NCBI GenBank assembly: GCA_002946415.1
Contig: NJPS01000065.1
Coordinates: 370,915 to 434,914, forward strand
Length of the DNA: 64,000 nt
Reading direction: 5' to 3'
DNA from: Rutstroemia sp. NJR-2017a BVV2
Lineage: Eukaryota; Ascomycota; Leotiomycetes; Helotiales; Rutstroemiaceae
The notes under the pieces: generated by a model
Databases searched by the model: none
What the model was told of the DNA's origin: nothing
What the model saw: only the letters and a program-made list of their open reading frames with translations
Translations under genes and position numbers: made by a program
In this document: positions 12,777 through 23,734 of the stretch, in pieces
Layout of the letters: each line of letters opens with the position of its first letter
Numbering within the stretch: the first letter of the stretch is position 1

Positions 12777-14637
12777 ATGAAGACCTTCGGTCTTGCTTCA
12801 GTCGCCGCGGCGGCACTGAGCGGAGCGCTTTTCGCGTCATCTGCAGGTGCTGCTGACCTCCCTTCTATTGTGATTAAGGTATGCTCGGAACTCTTATACA
12901 CGCATCAATATAGATAGCGCCATACTCACCAATTCCTAGGGCTCCCACTTCTTCTACGAGAACGGTACCGAATTCTTCATTCGTGGTGTAGCATACCAAC
13001 AAGATGTTAACTCGAACGGATCAACCACCGACTCGGCCACCTTTACTGATCCTCTTGCGGATGAAGCCGGTTGCACTAGAGATATCCCCCTTCTCAAAGA
13101 ACTTGGTACCAACGTTATCCGTGTCTACGCTATCAATGCTTCGTTGGACCACTCCAAGTGTATGAGCTTGCTTAACGATGCTGGAATCTATGTTATCCAA
13201 GATTTGTCCAACCCATCGTCCTCTATTAACCGAAATGACCCAACCTGGACCACTGAGCTCTACGCTGACTACGCTGCCGTTATTGAGTATGTTCATTCCC
13301 TACTATCTAGCTATGTTTATCCCTTGGTTTTCCATAGCAGCCACAATCTTCAATTGCCTCCTTGCGCCAAACTTTGAGATATGTATGCTAATCTTTATAC
13401 TCTACAGTGCCATGGCCCCGTATAGCAACGTGCTTGGTTTCTTTGCCGGTAACGAAGTCTCAAACGATAAGAACAACACCAATGCCAGTGCTTTCGTCAA
13501 GGCCGCCGTTCGTGACATGAAGGCTTATATCAAGACGAAGAACTACAGAACCATCGGCGTAGGATATGCTACCAACGATGACGCAAACATTCGTATCGAT
13601 TTGGCCCACTATTTCAACTGCGGTGACGCGAGTGAGGCTATTGACTTCTGGGGTTACAACATCTACTCGTGGTGCGGTGATTCTTCATTCACCGAGTCCG
13701 GATACGATCAGAGAACACTCGAATTCGCCAACTACTCTGTCCCTGCGTTCTTCGCTGAATATGGTTGCAACACTGTCCAGCCCCGTCCATTCACCGAAGT
13801 TCAGGCTATCTTCGGCGACAACATGACCAGTGTATGGTCCGGAGGAATCGTCTACATGTACTTCCAGGAGGCAAACGATTATGGTGAGTTTCGGCTTACA
13901 GCCATTTATGGCGCAGTCAATTAACGCAAAGTCTAGGTCTTGTATCCGTTTCGGGAACCTCTGTCAGCAAGCTTGCGGATTTCACTGCTCTCTCAAAGCA
14001 ACTGGCCAAGGCTACCCCAAGCTTAACTGACTCATCTGCTTACACCGTCACCAACACCCAAGCTCAAGCCTGTCCAGCCACTGGTGCTGATTGGGCCGCA
14101 TCTAGCAACCTCCCACCGATTGCTAACGCCGAGCTTTGCGACTGTATGGTGAAATCACTCTCTTGCGTAGCTAACAGCGGTATCTCTGGGAACTCGAGCG
14201 CTGACCTCTTCGACTATGTCTGTGGTCTTGACAGCGCTGCATGTGACGGTATCGGCAAAAATGCCACAACCGGTGTTTATGGTGCATACTCTATGTGCTC
14301 TTCATCTCAGCAGCTCTCATTCGTCTTCGACCAATACTACAAGTCCCAAAACAAGGCCTCCACTGCCTGTAGTTTCAGCGGAAATGCCAAGATCCAAACT
14401 GGCGCAACCAGCTCCAGCTGCTCCAGTCTTTTGAGCCAAGCCGGAAGCGCTGGTACTGGAACTGTTACCTCAGCCCCAACCTCCACTGGCGGCTCTTCCA
14501 GCAAATCTTCCGGAGCTTCCACCAGCAAGAGTGCTGCTGGTTCTGTGATCGTTCCCCGTCTTGATACTGGCTTGTTGCAATTGGGAGCATACCTCTTCGT
14601 TGCTGGTATGGCAGGAGCTGGCATGATTCTGTTGTAG
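12777..14637 (+). CDS. GPI-anchored 1,3-beta-glucanosyltransferase (GH72 with CBM43/X8 module)
   Basis: Cell-surface transglycosidase of the GAS/GEL/PHR family. It cuts a 1,3-beta-glucan chain and transfers the new end to another chain, elongating and remodelling wall glucan. Exons: 12777-12878, 12940-13286, 13408-13883 and 13937-14637, giving 541 residues. Residues 1-25 are a signal peptide. The GH72 domain shows the acid/base Glu in GNEVSN (E166) and the nucleophile in FAEYGC (E267), plus [15 protein letters not shown] Cys-rich X8/CBM43 module follows ([29 protein letters not shown]). A Ser/Thr-rich linker then leads to a hydrophobic C-terminal tail typical of a GPI signal. It faces FKS1, which makes its substrate. 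The family is certain. Which GAS/GEL paralogue it is I cannot say. Confidence 0.96.
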
Positions 14638-15281
14638 ATGGTGCTTACTGTAGTGTTATACATGGCGTCTGCGTGGCCTCCTTTTGGATGACCGCAGCGT
14701 CTCTATCTTCTAAATTCATTCATCTTTCACCTTGCTGTTCTCTCCTTATTGTTAGTCATATCGAGCGTCTAATGATTCTTATCTTTGACATTTTATAATG
14801 GTAGTTAAGGATCTTAATTTGTATATTGCACATTGCATGATAGAGCGCGGTTGAGATAAAAAATTGAATACTCAAGAAGTCAATACCCCTTATACATGTG
14901 ATGTGTGCTCTATTTCCCAAGCTCGTGAATACTGACAATCCGACCACGGACTGCCCATTTTGCTTAACTGCAAAATGTGCAACTCCCTTGTATGCCTAAG
15001 GCATCAAAAATAGAACTCCGGTAAGCGAAACAAGCACGACATCGCTTACGTCTCCGATTACACGTCCGAGACCTTTCAGAAAGGCATTATTTGGAGGTCT
15101 TGCCTTGTCACTTGTCGCAGTTCTGAAGTTCACCCGCGAGCTTTGTACAACGTTTCAATAAGTCAAGTGCCCCTTCTGTTTGGCTGACTACCCCGCTGTC
15201 TGCTGTCAATTGAAAATTTTGACATAGCAAAAGGCGGTCCTTATCATTGTTGAAGGGCCAAAGGTCAAAGAATACAGAAGA
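14638..15281. other. Intergenic region
   Basis: 3' flank of the GAS/GEL gene and 5' flank of the mitochondrial carrier gene. AT-rich at 14780-14870. I see no gene or repeat in it. Confidence 0.5.
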
Positions 15282-16445
15282 ATGGCCGACGCCGTTGCGG
15301 AACTGGAGGAAGGGGGTTTCAAGAGAACTCTAAAGGATCTCTTTGCTGGGGCTGCTGGAGGGATTGCTCAGGTCTTGTTGGGTAAGTTTACAACTGAGGT
15401 TCATGTTTGGTATTTCTGAGACTGGCGGTTATCACGTGGGTATTTGAGGGATATTGTAGAGGGAATGGGAGAGACATCTAGTGATGAGAGTTCTACCTTG
15501 TTCCGGAAAGATTGAATATGCTATTCCGACTCTGGGCTCGATACTAACCCTACTCCCTCGCCCATCTCTCATATTGGCATCCAAACATCGATCACGTCAA
15601 GAACTTGAACATACAATCTGATACCGCATACAGGTCAACCATTCGATATTGTCAAAGTCCGCCTGCAGACAACAACTCAGTATGCCAATGCTCTGGAAGC
15701 CGCGCAGACCATTTATCGTACCGAAGGGCCTCTCGCCTTTTACAAAGGAACTCTTACTCCATTAATTGGTATCGGCGCTTGTGTTTCTGTGCAATTCGGT
15801 GCTTTCCACCAAGCACGCCGTTACCTCGAATCGTATAACACCTCACGCAACCCCAATTCCCCCGGATTGTCATACTCACAATATTATGCTGCCGGTGCAT
15901 TTGCCGGTCTTGCTAATTCAGGTATCTCTGGACCCATTGAGCACGTAAGAATCAGGTTACAGACCCAACCCCATGGAGCCGGACGACTCTACAATGGCCC
16001 GCTTGATTGTGTACGTAAGCTCTCGGCCCACGAGGGTGTCTTAAAAGGTCTCTACCGTGGAGAAGCTGTTACCATACTTCGCGAAGCGCAAGCTTACGGT
16101 GTTTGGTTTCTTTCCTTCGAGTACATGATGAATAGCGATGCTGCTCGAAACAAGATCGATCGCAAAGACATCCCAAGTTGGAAAATTGCGTTCTACGGAG
16201 GTCTTGCAGGGGAAGCGCTTTGGCTCGCCAGTTATCCGTTTGATGTAGTTAAGAGCAAAATGCAAAGTGATGGATTTGGGGAGAAGATGAAGTATAAGGG
16301 AATGAGAGACTGTTTTGCCCAGACCTGGAGGGTGGAGGGTATAAGAGGATTTTGGAAAGGCATCTTTCCGACATTACTAAGGGCTATGCCTGTCAGCGCT
16401 GGCACCTTCGCGGTGGTAGAAATGACCATGAGGGCAATCTCCTAG
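15282..16445 (+). CDS. Mitochondrial carrier protein, YMC1/YMC2-like
   Basis: Inner-membrane solute carrier of the SLC25 family. The closest resemblance I recognise is to the YMC1/YMC2 (amino-acid/carnitine-type) branch, but the substrate cannot be read from the sequence. Two exons, 15282-15381 and 15634-16445, are separated by a rather long 252-bp intron with GTAAGT donor and CAG acceptor, giving 303 residues, the normal size. The three repeats carry the signature P-x-[DE]-x-x-[KR] motif: PFDIVKVRLQ (created across the splice), PIEHVRIRLQ and PFDVVKSKMQ. Each is followed by a GxxxFYKG/GLYRG/GFWKG-type motif. The start is the first ATG before an acidic MADAVAELEEGG leader, as usual in this family. 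Confidence 0.92.
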
Positions 16446-16829
16446 GAGTAAATTCAAAGTTACGGAACTGGATGGTTAGGCACACCAGGATTTAGGATGA
16501 TACCATGGCGACTATCTGGTTCTGTTCCAGCTATCCAATTCGCAAATGTTGACTCAACTTTCAACACGTTAAGAAAAGAAGAAATCGCAAGGACCAAGTT
16601 CTGCTGGATCCCATGGAAGACTTATTTGTAGATAAACCGGAACGGAAACTTCAACCTCAACCATTTGCAGTCAAATTGTCTTGCTGCTATTTAATTATGT
16701 GCTGCAGGATACAAGTGTACCAGTCTTTGATGTTCCCATCTTTTCCAGGACTGTCCTGATTTGTTATATTCTTCGAATATAATTAACAATTATTTTTGAA
16801 CCAATCTAGTTACACACCTATAGATACAC
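16446..16829. other. Convergent 3' intergenic region
   Basis: Lies between the carrier gene and the membrane-protein gene, which converge here. AT-rich near 16750-16850, consistent with two 3' ends. No gene seen. Confidence 0.5.
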
Positions 16830-18776
16830 CTATAAATATACAACACCAGCCCTCGGATTCCTCACTTCGACCGGATCTGCGAGCTTCAATCTATGCACCG
16901 GTGAGGGGCCATAATCCTCAACCTCTCCCATTTGTACTTCTTTTGCCGACATACCGGCCATGAGCTTTCTCAACGGTGCGTTCGAGCCAGGACCACGCAG
17001 TAATGGCGCATCAAAAGCTTTACCAGTCTCAATGGGATTGAGAGTAACGCTTCGACCCAGCTTCGACCATCCGATATAGGTGGGTGTAACGAACAGAGTG
17101 CAAATTGCTACCAGGACAGCACCAGCAACAAGGAAGCGATAATCCGAATGGTAGACATTGTTTTTGGTGGTTTGCTGCATAGGCACTATTTGCGGAGCCG
17201 GGGGATCAGTAGTGTTGCGGTAGGGATAATCAGCCGCTGAGAGTGAGACTCTGAATGCTATGGAGTTGAGTTGGTTCAGTATATACGATGTTGGATCGGT
17301 CCAATTCTGGCACATGCCAGGAACAGCAAGATTCGGGGAATCTGTAAGAGGAGTTGAAACAGGCGTCTTTTGAAGGTCTATAAACTGATTGGATAGAGTA
17401 TCAGGGAAGGTTGGGTATATACCAATTGTACCGCCATTTGTATAGGTGGCGTTGGAGGAGAAGAGGTTTCGCGCTGCGAGGAAGATGCCGCCGATAGTCC
17501 AGTAGTTTGTTTCACCGTATCCGTCTCCCCTGGGTACGCCCCAGGCTACCGGCTGGTAAGATTTCACTTTTCCGTCGGCAAGCACATCGCCGAGCGTGAG
17601 TGTGTTATTGGTGATCTTGACAGGATATCGCATTGTGGCCGGGGCTAAGAAGCAAGAACGCGTGACAAGGGTTCCTGTGCAGTCGTAGTCGCTGCTGTTG
17701 CTGTTGGTGGTATAGACAACTTGCATCGTTATGGAACTTGCGGTGGAGTTAGAATAAGTTCCTGTTGGCCGCTGCATTCCCCACGAGACGCTGAATGGAG
17801 ACAGGGTATAGAAAGGATTGGCGACAAGATCCTTGAAACCAAATGATCTGCTGGTTGTATTGCATATTGCTGAAAGTCCTCCGGCATCGACGTAGCCAGT
17901 ACAGGTGTCGTTGCAGCCGGAAAAGCCTGTCGTGATCGGACTCCGGCTGTTGAAGTCGTTGAATACATCAAGCATCGGTTGCGTCATGAGGAGGTCAGTG
18001 TCCTTGTACCCGACTTGAAACGCTGTGTAGCCCCATGGAATCTCTGGTGCGATATGAGCTGTTATGTTGACCTGTCCGACCTTTTCGACACTGAAAATGG
18101 TGGAGGCTCTTTGCATCAGAGGTTGATCAATCACCATGACGGTGATAGCAATACTTGCCAGAGTCACCCAGCTGAATCTCATTCCCGCGAACAAGGCGGA
18201 GAAGAATCCGTCGGCATGAGACCAGTGGTGATGAAGATCACCGATTGTGCCTCCTCGAAGCGCTTTATACCACCAGGCAATTTTTGCGCCTTGCTTGAAA
18301 GAATATTGGGCGAGCAAATTAGACACTGTCGTGAAAGCGGCAACATAGACAGTAGGAGATACCATCCAGGCTGAAGGCGACTGTCCCGCGGAGACGACAA
18401 GAACCACGATAGAAGCAACCATAAAAAGTAAAGACCCGATCAGAGCCAGGACACCTCCCACGGGAAACTGTTTCCATCCGGGCTCCCACACATCACCACC
18501 GTAAGGTGGTGGAGGATAATCTTGCGTTGGGTCGAAAATTCCTTTCCTTTCATCTGCTTTCCTTGCGTCGTCACGACTTATGTCGTCGCTAGACACAGGA
18601 TACACCGTCGTGATTTCCGGATTCTTCTTACTCGCCATATTTTCTCGTCCTTCTCTTGTAGTCCTATGTCTGAGAATGTTGTCCTCCTCTGGACCGTCTT
18701 CGTTATTGCTCAAGTACGATCCCAAGTCCTGATCATTTAGCAGATTACCAAACTCAGGCTGCTGAGACAAAGCCAT
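16830..18776 (-). CDS. Fungal multi-pass membrane protein of unknown function (DUF3176-like architecture)
   Basis: Single-exon frame of 648 residues from the ATG at 18776. The N-terminus is acidic and Ser-rich with a PPPPYGG motif. Hydrophobic segments follow at about residues 108-132 (GGVLALIGSLLFMVASIVVLVV), about 140-160 and about 200-220 (MRFSWVTLASIAITVMVI). A long, probably extracellular part contains several N-x-S/T sites and paired Cys (SGCNDTCTGY, CTGTLVTRSCF). One more membrane segment lies near residues 555-575, before a short cytosolic tail. This layout resembles the large fungal DUF3176-like membrane families, but I cannot assign it with certainty. No catalytic motif is visible. 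Function unknown. Confidence 0.85.
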   Translation of the reverse strand: MALSQQPEFGNLLNDQDLGSYLSNNEDGPEEDNILRHRTTREGRENMASKKNPEITTVYPVSSDDISRDDARKADERKGIFDPTQDYPPPPYGGDVWEPGWKQFPVGGVLALIGSLLFMVASIVVLVVSAGQSPSAWMVSPTVYVAAFTTVSNLLAQYSFKQGAKIAWWYKALRGGTIGDLHHHWSHADGFFSALFAGMRFSWVTLASIAITVMVIDQPLMQRASTIFSVEKVGQVNITAHIAPEIPWGYTAFQVGYKDTDLLMTQPMLDVFNDFNSRSPITTGFSGCNDTCTGYVDAGGLSAICNTTSRSFGFKDLVANPFYTLSPFSVSWGMQRPTGTYSNSTASSITMQVVYTTNSNSSDYDCTGTLVTRSCFLAPATMRYPVKITNNTLTLGDVLADGKVKSYQPVAWGVPRGDGYGETNYWTIGGIFLAARNLFSSNATYTNGGTIGIYPTFPDTLSNQFIDLQKTPVSTPLTDSPNLAVPGMCQNWTDPTSYILNQLNSIAFRVSLSAADYPYRNTTDPPAPQIVPMQQTTKNNVYHSDYRFLVAGAVLVAICTLFVTPTYIGWSKLGRSVTLNPIETGKAFDAPLLRGPGSNAPLRKLMAGMSAKEVQMGEVEDYGPSPVHRLKLADPVEVRNPRAGVVYL

Positions 18777-19201
18777 GGCGGTGAAAGTTCAAACGCAAAG
18801 AATTGGTAAGAATTTCCCAACATGTTGTTGATTTATTTCCTTCCATTTCAGTCGGAGTCAGCACAGCTGGGGTTTTTACGCAAAAGACGTAGGATAGCAC
18901 GTCGATCAGGTTAATGTTAAGTGGGCCCAACAGTTGGGCCTTTTTATCGTGGTTGGCCATCATTAGTCGCTGGTTTACGAGCTGCTTTCGGCTGAAAGCG
19001 CAGCAAAACCTGCCCGGAAATGGGAGGAGGCAAAGGGACAGCGGATTTCTGCATGAAATTCTCCTATCTTTGGCTTTTTATCATGAGGAATACGATACGA
19101 AAATCTTCCTACTCTCTGTTTGTAGAATATCATGCTAAGTACTGTACACACGTCGTTTTTCAAGTGAATAATACACTGTGCCATACGCCTCATTCTGCAC
19201 A
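18777..19201. promoter_or_regulatory. Divergent intergenic region
   Basis: Shared upstream region of the membrane-protein gene (-) and the secreted-repeat-protein gene (+), 425 bp. I see no clear regulatory motif. Confidence 0.45.
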
Positions 19202-20066
19202 ATGCGTCGTCTCTTGCTAAGCGGCCTCATCTTTGCATTCTCAGCATATGGTTCTCTCATACCGACTGCAACAGATGCACTGACTGCAACAGATGCGCCG
19301 ACTGCAACAGATGCGCCGACTGCAACAGATGCGTCGACTGCAACAGCCGCACCAAGTGGCAGCTTCATATATCCAGGAGTTTCGGACCATTCTGTGGCGG
19401 ATGTCTCCGATGTCATCGTCTACCGAAACGATAGCATGATCATCGAATACAGTCAATTCGAATACACACCTACTCTCAGTATGTCGCTGAAATGCTACTT
19501 AGATCAGACAGCTGCCCTTACTGCTGATGAGAGTGGGGTTGGATATCATTGGCTGTTTGGACCTTGTGAGTTCAATTGATGCTCCCGCAAAACAATCCGT
19601 ACGTACATACTGACAGCCCAACTCAGACGAAAATACCGGCCTCCTCCAATGGAGCTTTTCTAACGGCGATGTCTTGAACAATAACAACTACTGCCGCTTC
19701 GCCATGGCCAACGAATCTCTCACAAGCTGCTCCTGGGCTCCCTGGGACCAAGTTGTCTCACCACCGATCAACTATCCCTCAGACCCGTTTATCAAGTCAC
19801 CTGTTTTCCGCGTCTTCGACAACATGACGAGTAATAGCCAGCCTACTTTGTGGACTAGGAATTCTACCGCAACACAGAAGGTAGACGCTTCGAAAACGAT
19901 ATCCACGACGCAGGGGCCGACTTGTCCGCCTTCGGGGATTCCGCCAAGCCCGGTGCCGACAACCTGGTCGGTGGACAGGTACCCGGCGCTGGACGATGGC
20001 GTGGAGTTTCCTTTTGATCCGAAGGCCGTGGTAGCGTTGTTTGCCCAGGACGCCTACGCCAACTAG
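19202..20066 (+). CDS. Small secreted protein with PTATDA repeats, function unknown
   Basis: Two exons, 19202-19565 and 19627-20066, joined by a GTGAGT..CAG intron, give 267 residues. The start ATG begins MRRLLLSGLIFAFSAYGS, a convincing signal peptide. I preferred it to the in-frame ATG 24 bases upstream. Directly after the signal come five tandem six-residue units (PTATDA and variants), likely O-glycosylated. The rest has few Cys, several N-x-S/T sites, and ends NTGLLQWSF ... WAPWDQVVSPPINYP with no GPI-like tail. I do not recognise the family. It could be a wall-associated or host-interaction protein, but nothing in the sequence decides that. Confidence 0.78.
19262..19351 (+). repeat. Five tandem 18-bp coding repeats (PTATDA)
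   Basis: Unit CCGACTGCAACAGATGCG, five copies in frame. The second, fourth-to-fifth and last copies carry point differences. The coding minisatellite follows directly after the signal peptide. Confidence 0.92.
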
Positions 20067-20788
20067 CGCCGCCTAGATGCGGGGAAGAGGGAGGTCAGTC
20101 GATGGGTCGATGCATGGGTTCTTCCGGTGGGAGATTCTGTGTGTTTGGGACACTAATCATCCTCATGGATGGACTCGGTGGATTAATATTAATTTAATAA
20201 AGTTCGAAACTTTGGTTATTCATCAGTTCGAAGTGGTGTTTGAGACAGGAGCGGGTATGAGTTCAAGAGGCTATGGGAGGGAAGTGGGAGTTTGAGATAT
20301 GTAACAGGATGGCAGGCAAAAGAGCTGGCTGCTTGGAGTTCAGCAGGAGAAGGCGAGGAAGTGGAAAAGTTTGGAACACCGTCCGTAAAAGCCCTGCTAC
20401 CACCTAACCGGCACACAATAGAATGCCATTTCATGCAGCATTCGAGAGGAAACTGCCTATGTTGTGGAAGGTGTCTCGCCTGACGATCCTTAAATTTAAG
20501 CTTGTTTGAGAGGTGCAACAAAAGCAGACAGGGGTCCGGGCGAGGTCCGGACGGGGTGTGGCGTTTTGGCATCTTCAAAAACAACGTGCTGACTCCAGGC
20601 TCAGAATTTGGCCTGGCGTTACACACTTACAATAGCCTCTTAAAAATGTATGGATTCACTTGTGGACATCAAATCGTATATATAATGAAGTCATAGCGCA
20701 ACCTTGATATCTGCAATAGCTTCGCACGTAAATTTCTCATCTTCAGAGATCCTGATATCTCAACTGTAATTCGCCGAAAGGCTCGCTT
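20067..20788. other. Convergent 3' intergenic region
   Basis: 3' flanks of the secreted protein gene and COG3. Short frames on both strands carry no family signal. Nothing else seen. Confidence 0.5.
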
Positions 20789-23289
20789 CTACCAGTCATC
20801 ACCACCCCTGATCATCCTCCATAATGCCGCTCTCGTGGTCTCCTCGTCAAACACCCTTTCTAACAAAGTATCCAGCTCCCTCGTTGCCTTAGTCACCTCT
20901 TCTTTGTTATTCCCAGCAAGCCTCGCCTGCCAGTGTTTTGCAAACGCAGTAATCTGCTGCACTAGAACCCTCTCTAGTTCCTTCCTCGCATCCAGTACAC
21001 GATCGACTACTGCTGGAAGCAGTTGGCCCTTAAAAATGGGTTTGATGTATGCAAGGGGATTGAATAGTTGACTTCGTGATTGTAGCTCTTTGATGGTGTC
21101 CCAAATAGGAGTGAAGTCAAGCTCTGCGGATTGGCGGATGGAGTCAGGTATTTCGTGAGTCATGAAGAGGTTTTCAATGAGCATTAAATTTTTAATTAAG
21201 AAAACTTGAGCATCCATGATGTTGCTTGTTCGCTTGATAATCGTGGCAGCTCGCTGGAGTGATTCGGTTGTTTGATGGACGATCTCATAGAGTACATCAC
21301 CTTTTTTAAGCTGCAGTTTCTCAAATTAATTTGACGTTGACAGTGGTGAAGAGAATGTTGCTTACTGTTCTTTCGTGCATGCTCTCGTTGTATAAAACGA
21401 GTAGGTTTACGGCAGCCTTAACGGTAGGGAATGCTGTTAATACCCCGGGCCCAACTGATGTGCTTTCCTCAGCAGCTTTTCGAGTAGTATCAACTCTCAG
21501 ACCGCTAGTTGGCGCACTTTTTGTATTTGATAACTTTGGTGCACTGGCAGAGACAATCTTGAGGTCCTCAGGAGAAGGTTTAAAGTGCTCAAGCTTGCTG
21601 GCCTCAGTGATGAAGAGTTGGTCGGCTAATGGCCAGAGGTGAGCGCTCAATAAGACCTGTGCCGCCAGTCTCTGACCATCTCGGCTATCGTCCTCATCAG
21701 CATCGGCTGATAAGTAGGTGTCTCCTAGCCAAGTGACCAGATCACAAATGCGGTGTAAGTCTCCATTGCTGAGATATGGTGTTAGGAAACTATGGAGTGA
21801 TTTGACATGAACCAAGCAAGTTTCTTCGAGCTTTTGAATGTATGCATTTGGCATACTCCAAGTAAGCGGCGGTGGAGGGTATTCCGCCATAAGAGGTCCA
21901 TCTTGGAAGAATTTGGCGGTCAATTTCAGCTCATTCTGGCACGTATCAAAGACGTACTGAACACAGCGTCGAGCAAACAACTCAAATTCCTTCTCGGGAA
22001 GAGGGGAGGTAGTTGTGAACTTCTGGAGGGTCTTTGCTACGAGAGGCCCAACAGGGTCACGAGACCTGATATAAGATTCGAGTATCTGCTGGTAAAGATT
22101 GTGCCACTGTTGAATATATACAGATCTATCAGAGTCTCCTTTTCGACCAAAAGCGAAGTCTTCCGTGGTTAGGAGTCGTTCGATTGGACGACCGAGATTC
22201 TCACGAGCGGATTCATATTTTCCATATAGTAGAATATATTGATTCGTCTCTGTCTGTTCTTTCAATTTCAACTGCTTGGAAGCATCATCCGATACCTCAC
22301 GCATAGCATTCGAGAATCCTATTTGGACTAGATTGAGAGCCTTGTCCAAGAGAGCGGTGTAACGGGTTTTGTATACCGTTGAATCTCTGTAATTTGGCTG
22401 CGGATGGTTAGTATGTATTTCAAAACGGTCCATGCTAAACCACCCCTTCAGCTCGTCCTGATCATACACAGGGCACAGGGCTTCTCCTTGCAGGATCTCA
22501 AGAACCTCGGCAGCTGTGTATAGACCTGATTCAACTACAAAACGAACCTGCTTTCGGGGGAAATGCAGCAACTTCCAAAAACATGAACAGATATAATAGA
22601 CCTACATGTTGATCCATAAATTCCACACAAGAATTCAAATTCAACAGCATATCCAAGAATTCATCATTCTTAACCATCTTTCCTGCATTTGGCGCATTGA
22701 GACGTCTAGTGAGAGGCTCCAGGTAAGCATAGTATTGCAAATCCGTCCCCACCTCATCAGCCAATTCTCGGATTCTCTTTTGTTCTTCCAACAGGTCCTC
22801 GCACTGTGCTTGAAATGCGGTCGTTTGTGCCTCCACATTCTTGAAGGATTCAGATAAAGTTGCAAGGGTTTCAAGAGCGGACGATGTATTATCGAGGAGA
22901 CTGTTCAGATGTCGTTCAGAAAGAGCCAATTGATCTAGGTAAAGCCTGTAGGGTGTCAGAAATCACAACTCGCACAACAATCTGCTTGTGCCGCCTCACT
23001 GGTACTCCTCATGGCTTGCATCAAGCAGCTCATCCTCCAAATCAGCATATCGCTCTTCGAACAACGGTCCCTGATTCCTTGCTCCATCAATGTCAAGGCT
23101 GCTCTGTGAGGCTTCCTTATGCGTCTCTTTACCCAGGTATGCCACAGCCACTTCGTAAAAGTCGCTGTATGACTTCGCTCTTCTAGCTAAAGTAGCTTTC
23201 GGGGGATCCTTTGACACTGGAGGTTCTTCATATATACCAGTCATTGGCACCTTTTGATCCAGAAATTGGTTGTTTCCCTCGTCGTCCAT
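20789..23289 (-). CDS. COG3: Conserved oligomeric Golgi complex subunit 3
   Basis: Sec34-type subunit of the eight-protein COG tether, which returns vesicles within the Golgi and is needed for normal glycosylation. Exons on the minus strand are 23289-23000, 22945-22606, 22397-21366 and 21310-20789, giving 727 residues. Diagnostic segments are KSYSDFYEVAVAYLG near the N-terminus and the coiled-coil EEQKRIRELADEVGTDLQYY. The QHPNYRDSTVYKTRYTALLD segment appears only when the 202-bp intron at 22599-22398 is removed. The terminal exon is alpha-helical. Its start lies 445 bp from the start of the divergent Fmp25-like gene. Family assignment is firm. The exon ends are by consensus and phase. Confidence 0.9.
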
Positions 23290-23734
23290 GTTAGCACAAT
23301 TGACGCGCAGCGTATTCCACCACCGAGCTTACATTTGGCTGTTGGAGCAGAGAGTTTTTCCGACGATGTTTAGCCACATCTTCGGTTCTGGAATGTGTAT
23401 CTGGCACAAAACTGTACCACGGATCTTCGTACATTTTCGGAATCCCTTGCAGTGAACTTCATATACTTCGGGGGAGGTCTGTAAGGCTGAGATATTTGCG
23501 TGTTACTTCCGAACACCGTTTGCACTTGCAAAAGCACGGACCACAAGGCTTACGTTTACCTAATTCGCTATTGGCCTAGTGTCTGGTCTTCTCGTCATAG
23601 ACCCAGGCAAGGCTGAAAAGAGAGCAGTCACTTTGTAGTGGGATGTCATGAGTTCTGTGGGAAGGTACACACCTCTTTGTTGAAATAGTACAGAACCTTG
23701 TCATCCATTGGCGGGAGTCATAGGAAAAACAGCA
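23290..23734. promoter_or_regulatory. Divergent promoter region between COG3 and the Fmp25-like gene
   Basis: 445 bp between two start codons on opposite strands, so it must hold both promoters. No recognised element stands out. Confidence 0.5.
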
